Source: Actinophytocola xinjiangensis
GTDB lineage: Bacteria; Actinomycetota; Actinomycetes; Mycobacteriales; Pseudonocardiaceae
Length of the DNA stretch: 64,000 bases
Reading direction: 5' to 3'
Assembly (NCBI RefSeq): GCF_001921215.1
Contig: NZ_MSIF01000006.1
Location: forward strand, 248,001 to 312,000
Made by a program: the position numbers and the translations under genes. Shown here piece by piece: positions 9,134 through 16,859 of this stretch (positions are counted from its first letter, which is position 1; each line of letters opens with the position of its first letter). Below the pieces are notes generated by a model that was given only the letters and a program-made list of their open reading frames with translations, was not told the origin of the DNA and ran no database searches.

Positions 9134-10576
9134 ATGAAGGCGTGTGTCGTGGGGGCGGGTCCCGGCGGGATCGCCTCGGCCAAGGTGCTGGTGGACAGCG
9201 GGTTCGACGTCACCGTGCTGGACAAGTACGAGCGCGTCGGCGGGATCTGGTCACCGGGCGGGTCCTACGACGGGTTGGCCAACCAGGCGTCGCGTCGCCT
9301 GTTCGAGTTCGCGGACCTGCCCAACCGGCTGCACTACGCCAGCGCGGTCGACACCCAGCGCTACCTGGAGGAGTACGCCCGCCGGTTCGGTGTCCTGGAC
9401 CGGCTGCGGCCCGGCACCGAGGTGGTGTCCGTGCGGGCGGTCGACGGCCCCGGCCCGCTGGGATCGGCCGGCTGGCTGGTCGACTCACGCCCGGCCGGCG
9501 ACACCGGCACACCCCGGCGCGAGGAGTTCGACCACGTCGTGGTCGCCACCGGGGCGCACCACCTGCCGCAGGTGCCCGACCTGCCCGGCCGGTCCGCGTT
9601 CGGCGGGACCGTGCTGCACTCCAACGGCGTGCGCGCCGGCACCTTCACCGGCCGGCGGGTGGTGGTGGTCGGCGGCGGCAAGTCGGCGCTGGACCTGGCG
9701 ACCCGCGCGGCCCGTGACGGCGCGTCCGCGACGCTCGTGCAGCGCAGGGTGAACTGGATGATCCCCGAACGGCTGCTGCTGGGACTGGTCGGCTACAAGT
9801 GGATCCTGTTCACCCGCCTCGGTGAGGCGCTGCTCCCCCGCTACCACGACCAGGACTGCGTGCGCGCGCCCGACCGGCTCGACGACCGCGTCAAACGCGC
9901 GCTGTGGTGGCTGATCACCCGCGACATGCTGTTCTCCGCCGGGTTCTACCGGCTGCCCCGGCGGCTGCGCCCGGCCGGCCCGCTGCCCCACCACCTGGCG
10001 CACGCCGGGGTGATGCCGCGCGGCTACGTCCGCGCCGTGCGGCGGGGACGGCTCGCCACGCACGTCAGCGCCGTCGAGTCGTTCACCGCCGAGGGCCTGC
10101 GACTGGCCGGCGGCCACGAGGTGCCGGCCGACGTCGTGGTGTTCGCCACCGGGCACCGCACGGTGTTCCCGTTCCTGGATTCGCGGGTGCGCACCCACGA
10201 CGAGCACGGGCGACTGCGGCTGTACAAGGGCATCGTCGCGCCCGGCACCGAGGGGCTCGGGTTCGTCGGGTTCCGGCAGATCTTCAACAACGTGCTCGGC
10301 GTCGAACTGACCGCGCACTGGCTGGCCGCCCACCTCCGGGGTGCTCTGGGTACCACCCCGGACGAGGACCGGACCCGGGCCGCGCTCGACTGGCTGGAGG
10401 AGGTCCTGCCCGGCTCCGGCGGCTACGACTTCGGCCCGTACAACACCCACACCGCCGACGAACTCCTGCACGACCTGGGGCTGCCGTCACTGCGCGCGGG
10501 CAACGCGGTCGCCGAGTACCTGCTGCCCGGCGGCGTCGCCCACCGCTACGCCGGGCTCAGAACGGGCAGTACATGA
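9134..10576 (+). CDS. flavin-containing monooxygenase family protein
   Basis: A 480-residue two-dinucleotide-domain flavoprotein. The FAD-binding GAGPGGIASA is at residues 7-16, an ATG-like VVVATGAHHLPQVPDLPG near 140, the NADPH-binding VVVVGGGKSALDLATRA near 178, and the second-site VVFATGHRTVFPF near 340. The family fingerprint region is degenerate (FGGTVLHSN instead of FxGxxxHxxx(Y/F)), so it could oxidise N, S or a ketone (Baeyer-Villiger type). ATG 9134 follows GGAGAGGG at 9117-9124. It is divergent from the PPOX gene and its last 20 bp overlap the GNAT gene tail on the other strand. Substrate unknown. Confidence 0.85.
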   Translation: MKACVVGAGPGGIASAKVLVDSGFDVTVLDKYERVGGIWSPGGSYDGLANQASRRLFEFADLPNRLHYASAVDTQRYLEEYARRFGVLDRLRPGTEVVSVRAVDGPGPLGSAGWLVDSRPAGDTGTPRREEFDHVVVATGAHHLPQVPDLPGRSAFGGTVLHSNGVRAGTFTGRRVVVVGGGKSALDLATRAARDGASATLVQRRVNWMIPERLLLGLVGYKWILFTRLGEALLPRYHDQDCVRAPDRLDDRVKRALWWLITRDMLFSAGFYRLPRRLRPAGPLPHHLAHAGVMPRGYVRAVRRGRLATHVSAVESFTAEGLRLAGGHEVPADVVVFATGHRTVFPFLDSRVRTHDEHGRLRLYKGIVAPGTEGLGFVGFRQIFNNVLGVELTAHWLAAHLRGALGTTPDEDRTRAALDWLEEVLPGSGGYDFGPYNTHTADELLHDLGLPSLRAGNAVAEYLLPGGVAHRYAGLRTGST

Positions 10577-11042
10577 CGTGCAGCCCGACCCGCCCGAGCG
10601 TCGGATGCGCGAACGCGCCGGGAACCGTGCCCACCACCGAGAACCCGAGCCGCCGGTACAGCTCGACCGCCCCCACGTTGCTCTCGGCGACCGCGTTGAA
10701 CTGCATGCCAGCGTAGCCGCGTTCCCGCGCCCAGCCCAACGCGTGCTCGACCATCGCCCGGCCGACGCCGCGCCCCCGCACGTCGGCGGCCACCATGAAA
10801 CTCGCCGTGGACACGTGCGACCCCGGTCCCGGCCGGTTCGTCCCCATGTGCGCCGTTCCCACCACCCGCCCCTCCTCCACCGCGACGACCGTGCGCCCCG
10901 GCGGGGCGAGGACCCAGATCTGCCTGGCCTGCTCGGCGGTCAGGCCGGGGTCGTAGGTGAAGGTGTCCCCGGCGCGCACCACCTCCCGGACGATCTCCCA
11001 CACCTGCGGCCAGTCCGCGTCCTCGACGTCACGAATGAGCAT
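10557..11042 (-). CDS. GNAT family N-acetyltransferase
   Basis: A 161-residue acetyl-CoA-dependent N-acetyltransferase. The acetyl-CoA pyrophosphate loop is VRGRGVGRAMV (about 92-102), followed by NVGAVELYRRLGFSVVGTVP, the usual motif B. It resembles phosphinothricin/streptothricin-type or RimI-type GNATs, but substrate cannot be deduced. The start at 11042 lies 5 nt after TAGTGT, with no Shine-Dalgarno. Its tail overlaps the convergent monooxygenase gene by 20 bp. Confidence 0.85.
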   Translation of the reverse strand: MLIRDVEDADWPQVWEIVREVVRAGDTFTYDPGLTAEQARQIWVLAPPGRTVVAVEEGRVVGTAHMGTNRPGPGSHVSTASFMVAADVRGRGVGRAMVEHALGWARERGYAGMQFNAVAESNVGAVELYRRLGFSVVGTVPGAFAHPTLGRVGLHVMYCPF

Positions 11043-11047
11043 GACGC

Positions 11048-11053
11048 ACACTA
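11048..11053 (-). promoter_or_regulatory. -10 element TAGTGT, leaderless start of GNAT gene
   Basis: TAGTGT on the minus strand ends 5 nt before the ATG at 11042. No ribosome site is seen. Confidence 0.4.
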
Positions 11054-11121
11054 TGCGCCGCCCGCCCCCTCGGCCCGACGCCGGTCCGCCGGGCCCCACG
11101 CCCGAGTTGACCTGGGATGGC

Positions 11122-11148
11122 TGACGGGGAGTTGAACCCCGGCTGAAC
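11122..11148 (-). promoter_or_regulatory. PHO-box-like 11-bp direct repeats
   Basis: On the plus strand TGACG (11122), TGAAC (11133) and TGAAC (11144) recur at exactly 11-bp steps. On the minus strand these are GTTCAGC, GTTCAAC and CGTCAGC. Streptomyces PhoP binds 11-bp direct repeats of GTTCACC type. The position, about 75-100 bp before a PstS-like gene, fits phosphate control, although the repeats sit rather far from the candidate -10 TAGACT at 11186-11191. Confidence 0.45.
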
Positions 11149-11221
11149 TCCTGGTTCTTCCGCCGGGTGGGTGGTGATCCACTCCTAGACTCGGGTTTCG
11201 GGGAGGTAGGAGGGCGGCGGG

Positions 11222-12959
11222 GTGGGTTTCGTCGGTGAGGTGTTGCGGGGGTTGTTGGAGGTTCTGTCGGGAGAGAACCCGTTCGTGGTGGTGTTGACGG
11301 CGGTGGTGGCGGGTGGGGCCATCGCCAGTCCGGTGGCGCAGTGGTACTTCTCGCGGCGCAAGCGGGTGTTGTACCGGGTGCAGAGCGACTCCAAGGTCGG
11401 ACTGGACACCGAGGAGCAGCGGGTCGGGCTCAACGTGGACCAGGCCGGCGGCACCGGGCACGCGGTCCCCGAGCTGATCGCGATGTCGGAGTTGTTCCGG
11501 CGCCTCAGTTTCGTCGTCATCCGGATTCGCAACACCGGGGGGAACGTCTCGGTCGGTGATCTCGGGGAGCCGGTGGAGTTCACGTTCGGCGGGCGGGTCA
11601 TCTGGAACGCGCGGATCTCCGACCCGACCGAGCGGACCACAGAGGAGGAACGGCACAAGCTCGTCGACGGGCTGCGGTTCTTCTCCACCGACCCGGCCTC
11701 GCCCCCGCCGACGACGTTGCGGGAGATCCGGGAAACCTTGCCGCAGCGGCTGGTTCGGGCGTTTCGGCGGGGCACGGCCGGCACGGTGCCCGTCGAACCC
11801 GAGCGTGTCGTGGAGCAGTCGCCGCCGGTGTGGCACGGGGTGCGGCTCAAGCCGTCGCTGGCGTTGACGGCGCGGGAGCGGTTCAAGCTGATCGTCGTGC
11901 TCAGTGAGCCGGCCGAGCGGCGGCACGGGCCGCTCACCAAGGAGGTCTCCGGGCCCACCGGGCACCGACGTGTCCGCGACGAACGTGACGAGCGGCGGGT
12001 CACCTGGCCGTGGGTCACCGCCACGTTCGGTGTGCTGCTGACCGGGTTGTGGATCGCGGCGCTGGTCCTGCGGCCGGGGGCGGCGACGGCCGGGCCGGCG
12101 GTGGACTGTGTCGAGGGCGATCTGCGGATCGTGGGCTCCACCGCGTTCGCGCCGACCATGACCAGCATCGCGCGGGAGTACGCGGCGGTGTGCGGGGGTG
12201 AGATCGACGTCGTCGCCTCCGGCAGCAACGAGGGGGTGCGGGAGGTCGCCGGGCTCGACCCCGCCGAGGCGGCGACGGTGGCGGCGCTGTCCGACGGGCG
12301 GTCCGCCGAGGCCACCGCGCAGCTGCGGGCGCGGCCGGTCGCGGTCACCGTCTACACCGTGATCACCAACAACGCGGCCGGTCGACCGGCTGAGCGCCGC
12401 GCAGGTCCGGGACCTCTACGCGGGGCGCTACCGCGACTGGAACGAACTGCGGCCGGGGCCCTCGGTGCCGGTGCGGGTCGTGGGGCGCGGCGGGGAGTCC
12501 GGCTCGCGGCGCACCTTCGAGCAGACGATGCTCGTCGGCGCGTCCCAGGGCGAGCTGACCTCCGATTCGTGCGTCACCGCCGACCGGGGTGTTCCCGGGT
12601 CGCGGGTCGTGCGCTGCGAACGCGGCTCGGAGGACCTGATCGTCGACGAGGTCGCCACCATCCCCGGCGCCATCGGCTACGTGGACCTCGCCTCCGCCAA
12701 CGCGGCGACCGCCGGCCGGCTGCCGGTCACCGTGCAGCGGCTGGACGGCCGGTACCCGGACGTCAGCGCCGCCGCCACCGGCTATCCACTGTGGACGATC
12801 GAGTACCTGTACACCAAGGGCGAGCCCGAGGACGGCACCGTGCTGGCCGCGCTGACCGAGTACCTGCGCGGCGACACCGCCTACGCCGAACTCGTCGAGG
12901 CCGGCTACACCCCGTGCGCCACCGACGACCGCCCCTACCCGCTGTGCGACGACCAGTAA
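11222..12959 (+). CDS. membrane-anchored PstS-like phosphate-binding protein, frameshifted
   Basis: The GTG at 11222 has AGGAGGG 7 nt upstream. The first frame gives a helix at about 20-43, a soluble region, a second helix at about 262-283, then a PstS-type periplasmic-binding fold starting DCVEGDLRIVGSTAF (about 295-309). At about 12378-12381 the homology jumps frame: VITNNAAG ends in frame 1 and VDRLSAAQVRDLYAGRYRDW resumes at 12381 in the next frame, running to a stop at 12957-12959 (CDDQ end). Frame 1 itself runs on as arginine-rich noise to 13045. So the gene carries a net +1 frameshift, from mutation, sequencing error or recoding. Repaired, it would have about 578 residues. Two helices plus a binding fold suggest a membrane-tethered phosphate sensor or receptor rather than a free lipoprotein. 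Confidence 0.75.
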
Positions 12960-12962
12960 CGT
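12957..12962 (+). promoter_or_regulatory. -10 element TAACGT upstream of MerR gene
   Basis: TAACGT overlaps the stop codon of the PstS-like gene and is followed by 7 nt and the ATG at 12970, with no Shine-Dalgarno. This could be a leaderless promoter for the MerR gene. Confidence 0.35.
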
Positions 12963-12969
12963 CACCGGT

Positions 12970-13299
12970 ATGCGGATCGGTGAGGCGGCCAGGCTCAGCG
13001 GTGTCAGCGCGCGGTCGTTGCGCCACTACGAGGACGCGGGCCTGATCGTCCCCGGCCGGTTCGACAACGGGTTCCGCGACTACTGCCGGTCCACGATCGA
13101 CCGGGTGCTGGTCATCCGCTCGCTGCTGGAATCCGGGCTGCCCGTCCGGCTGGTCAGGGAGCTGCTGCCCGAAGGATCCGGCCCCGGCGCGGAGTTCCTG
13201 CGCGAGGTGACCCACCACCGCGACCGGCTCGACGCCCGGATCGCGATCCTCGTCGAGCAGCGGACGGCGCTCGACGACTTCCTGCGCCAGCATCCTTGA
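12970..13299 (+). CDS. MerR family transcriptional regulator
   Basis: A 109-residue MerR-type regulator. The winged helix MRIGEAARLSGVSARSLRHY starts the protein, the wing is YEDAGLIVPGRFDNGFRDY, and the C-terminal half is the dimerisation coiled coil (EFLREVTHHRDRLDARI). There is no cysteine cluster or ligand domain beyond the coil, as in small stress-sensing MerR proteins. It lies 35 bp upstream of a quinone oxidoreductase on the same strand, with a perfect palindrome between them, so it very probably controls that gene. Confidence 0.88.
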   Translation: MRIGEAARLSGVSARSLRHYEDAGLIVPGRFDNGFRDYCRSTIDRVLVIRSLLESGLPVRLVRELLPEGSGPGAEFLREVTHHRDRLDARIAILVEQRTALDDFLRQHP

Positions 13300-13302
13300 C
13301 CT

Positions 13303-13316
13303 TGACACAAGTGTCA
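13303..13316 (+). promoter_or_regulatory. MerR operator palindrome
   Basis: TGACAC-AA-GTGTCA is a perfect 6+2+6 inverted repeat. It lies immediately upstream of the TAGGTT -10 element of the quinone oxidoreductase gene, centred about 25 bp before its likely transcription start, the usual place for a MerR site. The left arm overlaps a TTGACA (13302-13307). Confidence 0.6.
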
Positions 13317-13322
13317 GGTTCC

Positions 13323-13328
13323 TAGGTT
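13323..13328 (+). promoter_or_regulatory. -10 element TAGGTT, leaderless quinone oxidoreductase
   Basis: TAGGTT ends 6 nt before the GTG at 13335. No ribosome site exists in the short gap. Confidence 0.45.
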
Positions 13329-13334
13329 CGGCGC

Positions 13335-14318
13335 GTGGAGATACGCGCACTGGTCCAGCGAACGCACCGGGGACCGCACGACCTGACCCTCACCACCGAC
13401 CATCGCCGCCCCGACCCGGGGCCCGGCGAGTACCTGATCCGGGTGGGCGCCGCCGGGGTCAACTTCGCCGACGTCATGCAGACCCACGGTACCTACGCCG
13501 GCGGCCCCCGCGCGCCCTACGTCGCCGGGTTCGAGGCGGCCGGCGAGATCGTGGCCGTCGGCCGCGCCGTCGCCGATCCGCTGGCGGTCGGCACGCACGT
13601 CGTCGGCACCGGGCCGGGGGCATTCGCGCAGTACCAGACGATGCCGGCGACCGGCGTGGTGCCCGTCCCGGCCGGCTGGAGCGACCCCGAATCCCTCGGG
13701 CTCGTGCTGAACTGGGCCACCGCCCTGGCCGCGCTGAAGCCGCTCGGCGAGGTCACGGCCGGGGACGTGGTGCTCGTGCACGCCGCGGCCGGCGGCGTGG
13801 GGCAGGCCGCGGTCCGGCTCGCCCGCCACCACGGCGCGCGGGTGATCGCCACGGCGTCCCCGGCCAAGCACGACACCGTCGCCGCGCTCGGCGCCGACGC
13901 GGTCCTGGACAGCCGGCGACCCGACCTGGCCGAGGAGATCATCCGGCTGACCGGCGGGACGGACCTGGTCCTGGAGTCGGTGGGACAGGCCACCTTCGCG
14001 ACCAGCCTGGCGGTCACCACGCCGGTCACCGGGCGGGTCGTCGTGTTCGGCGCCGCCTCCGGGGACGCCACGCTGACCACGCACGACCTGGTGTTCCGGT
14101 ACCCGGTTCAGGTCAAGGGCCTGCACATCGGCGCGCTGGCGGCAGCGGCCCCGGCGATGTTCCGGTCGCTGCTCGCCGAGATCGACGCGCTCATCGCCGC
14201 CGGCGTGTACCCGCCGGGGACCCCCGAGGTGCACCCGCTTGCCGACGGACCGGCGGTCCTGCGCGCCCTGGAAGCCGGGCGGACACAGGGCAAACACGCC
14301 CTCGACCCGTGGCGGTGA
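13335..14318 (+). CDS. NADPH:quinone oxidoreductase (zinc-free MDR family)
   Basis: A 327-residue medium-chain dehydrogenase/reductase without zinc ligands. GAAGVNFADVMQTHGTY is the QOR substrate-domain signature, GFEAAGEIVAVG follows, and the NADPH Rossmann motif is AAAGGVGQAAVRLARHHGA (about residues 152-170). It would reduce quinones or other activated carbonyls. The GTG start is leaderless by context. Control by the adjacent MerR protein is inferred from the operator. The gene ends 7 bp before the convergent TPR gene. Confidence 0.88.
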   Translation: MEIRALVQRTHRGPHDLTLTTDHRRPDPGPGEYLIRVGAAGVNFADVMQTHGTYAGGPRAPYVAGFEAAGEIVAVGRAVADPLAVGTHVVGTGPGAFAQYQTMPATGVVPVPAGWSDPESLGLVLNWATALAALKPLGEVTAGDVVLVHAAAGGVGQAAVRLARHHGARVIATASPAKHDTVAALGADAVLDSRRPDLAEEIIRLTGGTDLVLESVGQATFATSLAVTTPVTGRVVVFGAASGDATLTTHDLVFRYPVQVKGLHIGALAAAAPAMFRSLLAEIDALIAAGVYPPGTPEVHPLADGPAVLRALEAGRTQGKHALDPWR

Positions 14319-14325
14319 GCGCCGG

Positions 14326-15555
14326 CTAACCGCTCAGGGCGCTGACCCACAAGGCGGCGACACCGCTGACGAGCAGCACCACCACCGTGGCCGTGGCCGA
14401 GGGGGCGGCGGTGAGGATCAGGGTGGCGGCGAGGGCCGCGACGGCGGCGGCACCGGCCGCGCCGAAGCCGATGGCCTTGCGCCGGCCAGGGCCGAGCAGG
14501 TGGAGGGAGCCGGCGGCCATCGCCCACAGGCCCAGACCCAGGCCCAGCGTCGTCAGCTGGGCCGGGCCGTTGACCTGGCCGGACACGGCGGCGGCGATCG
14601 CGGCGGCGAGGAAGGCCAGGAACGCGTAGGTGGCCCGTTTCGCGGTGGCGGACAGCAGGTGGCGTTCGCGGCCGAGCAGCAGCACGGTGTTCATCAGCGG
14701 TTCGAGGGTCCAGCTCAGCAACGCCAGCGCGACCACGACGATGATCAGCAGCCGGGCCCACAGCTGCTCCTCGTAGGGGCGCAGCAGCCGGGTCAGCACC
14801 AGCGGCGCCACCAGGACCGCCAGGCGCACTCCCCGGGGCAGCGTGTCCAGCCACAGGCTGAAGCGCAACAGCAGGCCGTACAACGGGTTGCGGGTCTTGA
14901 GCGCGACCGACAGGCCGTCGCGGCTGTCCACGTCGGTCGGGTCGAGGCGCAGCGCGTCGCGGTGGGCGCGGACCGCGTCGCGGCCACCGCCGCGGTGCAG
15001 GGCGATCACCCCGCGCACGCGGTGGGCCTCGGCGTTCTCCGGGTCCAAGCGCAGGGCGTCGTCGGCGGCGGCCAGTGCCTCGTCGAAGCGGCGCAGGTCG
15101 CACAGCAGGGCGGCGCGCAGCGCGGCGACCTCCGAACTCTCCGGGGCCAGGCGCTGGGCCAGGTCCGCGCTGGCCAGCGCGGCCTCGGGGCGTTGGGCGG
15201 CGGCCAGGACCGCCGCCTCCTGCAGGTGCAGGCCGGCGAACTCGGGGGCGAGCGCGAGACCGCGCCGCAGGGTGTCGAGGGCCTCGTCGAACCGCTTCTG
15301 GCCGCCGAGAGCGGCGGCCAGAACGCTGTGGGCCATCACCATCTCGGGTTCGGCGGCCAGCGCGGAGCGGGCGGTGTCCATCGCCGGCCCGAACTTCTCC
15401 TGACGCAGCAGGGCATCCCCGAGCAGGGTCAGCACGACGGGGTCGGCCGGGTCGTCGGCCAGCGCGGTCCGCAGGTGCCGCTCGGCCTCCTCGGCGCGAC
15501 CGAGGTCGAGCAGGGCCATCCCGCGCTGTCTGGCGGTCTGCGCGACCTCGCTCAT
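14326..15555 (-). CDS. TPR-repeat membrane protein
   Basis: A 409-residue protein in two halves. Residues 1-195 are five to six tetratricopeptide repeats (LLDLGRAEEAERHLRTAL, ALRLDPENAEAHRVRG). The C-terminal half has six or so hydrophobic helices (LAVLVAPLVLTRLL, LLIIVVVALALLSW, YAFLAFLAAAIAAAV, LGLGLGLWAMAAG, AAAVAALAATLIL, TVVVLLVSGVAALWVSAL). The TPR domain should face the cytoplasm. The ATG at 15555 has AGGAG 7 nt upstream. It is divergent from an AAA+ ATPase gene only 56 bp away. No enzymatic motif is visible; it may be a membrane partner for the ATPase. Confidence 0.75.
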   Translation of the reverse strand: MSEVAQTARQRGMALLDLGRAEEAERHLRTALADDPADPVVLTLLGDALLRQEKFGPAMDTARSALAAEPEMVMAHSVLAAALGGQKRFDEALDTLRRGLALAPEFAGLHLQEAAVLAAAQRPEAALASADLAQRLAPESSEVAALRAALLCDLRRFDEALAAADDALRLDPENAEAHRVRGVIALHRGGGRDAVRAHRDALRLDPTDVDSRDGLSVALKTRNPLYGLLLRFSLWLDTLPRGVRLAVLVAPLVLTRLLRPYEEQLWARLLIIVVVALALLSWTLEPLMNTVLLLGRERHLLSATAKRATYAFLAFLAAAIAAAVSGQVNGPAQLTTLGLGLGLWAMAAGSLHLLGPGRRKAIGFGAAGAAAVAALAATLILTAAPSATATVVVLLVSGVAALWVSALSG

Positions 15556-15598
15556 CGCCACTCCTGACACTCGTCCGCCGGTCGGGTCCGGCATACCG

Positions 15599-15604
15599 TA
15601 GCGT
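15599..15604 (+). promoter_or_regulatory. -10 element TAGCGT upstream of AAA+ gene
   Basis: TAGCGT ends 7 nt before the GTG at 15612, and no ribosome site is present. The intergenic gap to the divergent TPR gene is only 56 bp. Confidence 0.4.
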
Positions 15605-15611
15605 TCCGCCG

Positions 15612-16859
15612 GTGAGTGATGATCCGGTTATCGCGGCACTGCTCGCCTCCCTGGCGGCCGACGCCGGCAACCACCCCGTGCGGATCCACGTCGCGCGGCT
15701 GCTGCTCGACGCCGGGCAGCCGGCCGACGCGCTCGGCCACGCCACCACCGTGCTCGCCGCCGAGCCGGACAACGTCGCCGCCCTGCGGATCGCGGCGGAC
15801 GCGGCCCGCACCGGCGGCGACGGCGCCAGGGCGGCGTCCTACACCCGGCTCGCCGACGCGCTCGAGCCGGCGGCGCCACCGGCACCGTCACCGCCGCCGC
15901 GTGCCGAGGTCGTGCCGGACACCGCCGACGAGATCCTGGAGCGGTGGGCCGACAGTGACGCGGTCAGCGAGCCCGACATCGGCACGATCGGCGGCGCAGG
16001 GATCACCCTCGCCGACGTCGGTGGCCTCACCGAGGTCAAGAAGCGGCTGAACCTGTCGTTCCTCTCGCCGCTGCGCAACCCCGAACTGCGGCTGCGGTTC
16101 GGCAAGTCGCTGCGCGGCGGGCTGCTGCTGTGGGGGCCGCCCGGCTGCGGCAAGACACTCATCGCCCGCGCGCTCGCCGGGGAACTGGGCGCGAGCTTCT
16201 ACGAGATCGGCCTCAGCGACGTCCTGGACATGTGGATCGGCAGCAGCGAACGGAACCTGCGCGCGATCTTCGACACCGCCCGGCGCAACCGGCCGTGCCT
16301 GCTGTTCTTCGACGAGATGGACGCGCTGGGCCAGAAACGGTCCCACCTGCGCGGCGGCGGGTCGTCGATGCGCGGGGTGGTGAACCAGATGCTCGCCGAA
16401 CTCGACGGCGCCAGCACCGACAACGAGGGCGTGTTCGTGCTGGCCGCTAGCAACCACCCGTGGGACATCGACTCGGCGCTGCTGCGCCCCGGCCGGTTCG
16501 ACCGCACCGTGCTGGTGCCGCCGCCGGACCAGGCCGCCCGCGAGGCGATCCTCGGTTTCCACCTGCGCGGCAAACCGGCCGAACGGCTCAACCTCGGCAA
16601 GATCGCGAAGGTCACCGAGGGCAGGTCGGGCGCCGACCTGGCGCTGATCTGCGAACAGAGCGTCGAGTCGGCGATGGACCGGTCGATGACCGCCGGCACC
16701 GTCGTGCCGATCACCCAGCGGGACCTGGAGGACGCGGCCCGCTCGGTGCGCCCCAGCATCGGCGACTGGCTGGAGACCGCCCGCAACTACGCCTTGTACG
16801 GCAACGAGTCCGGCGCCTACGACGAACTGGCGGCCTACCTCAAGAAGCGCCGCCGCTAG
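15612..16859 (+). CDS. AAA+ ATPase with N-terminal TPR-like segment
   Basis: A 415-residue protein. Residues 1-85 form a short helical-repeat segment (DAGQPADALGHATTVLAAEPDN), then a proline-rich linker, then one AAA+ module of the FtsH/Cdc48 type: Walker A GPPGCGKT (175-182), Walker B LLFFDEMDA (about 220-228), sensor-1 VLAASNHPWDID (about 257-268), and the arginine-finger segment LLRPGRFDRTV. The C-terminal lid carries GRSGADLALICEQSV. No protease domain is attached. Such ATPases remodel or unfold proteins. The GTG start is probably leaderless. The divergent TPR membrane protein and the convergent TPR membrane protein are candidate partners. Confidence 0.85.
   Translation: MSDDPVIAALLASLAADAGNHPVRIHVARLLLDAGQPADALGHATTVLAAEPDNVAALRIAADAARTGGDGARAASYTRLADALEPAAPPAPSPPPRAEVVPDTADEILERWADSDAVSEPDIGTIGGAGITLADVGGLTEVKKRLNLSFLSPLRNPELRLRFGKSLRGGLLLWGPPGCGKTLIARALAGELGASFYEIGLSDVLDMWIGSSERNLRAIFDTARRNRPCLLFFDEMDALGQKRSHLRGGGSSMRGVVNQMLAELDGASTDNEGVFVLAASNHPWDIDSALLRPGRFDRTVLVPPPDQAAREAILGFHLRGKPAERLNLGKIAKVTEGRSGADLALICEQSVESAMDRSMTAGTVVPITQRDLEDAARSVRPSIGDWLETARNYALYGNESGAYDELAAYLKKRRR

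Noticed and set aside
9134-10576. PhzS-type hydroxylase completing a pyocyanin pathway
   Set aside because: The protein is a two-dinucleotide-domain FMO, not a PHBH-type hydroxylase like PhzS, and lies 16 kb from the phz cluster.
12465-12959. Separate small gene for the second half of the PstS fold
   Set aside because: The homologous reading begins at 12381 directly after the first half, so it is one frameshifted gene rather than two.
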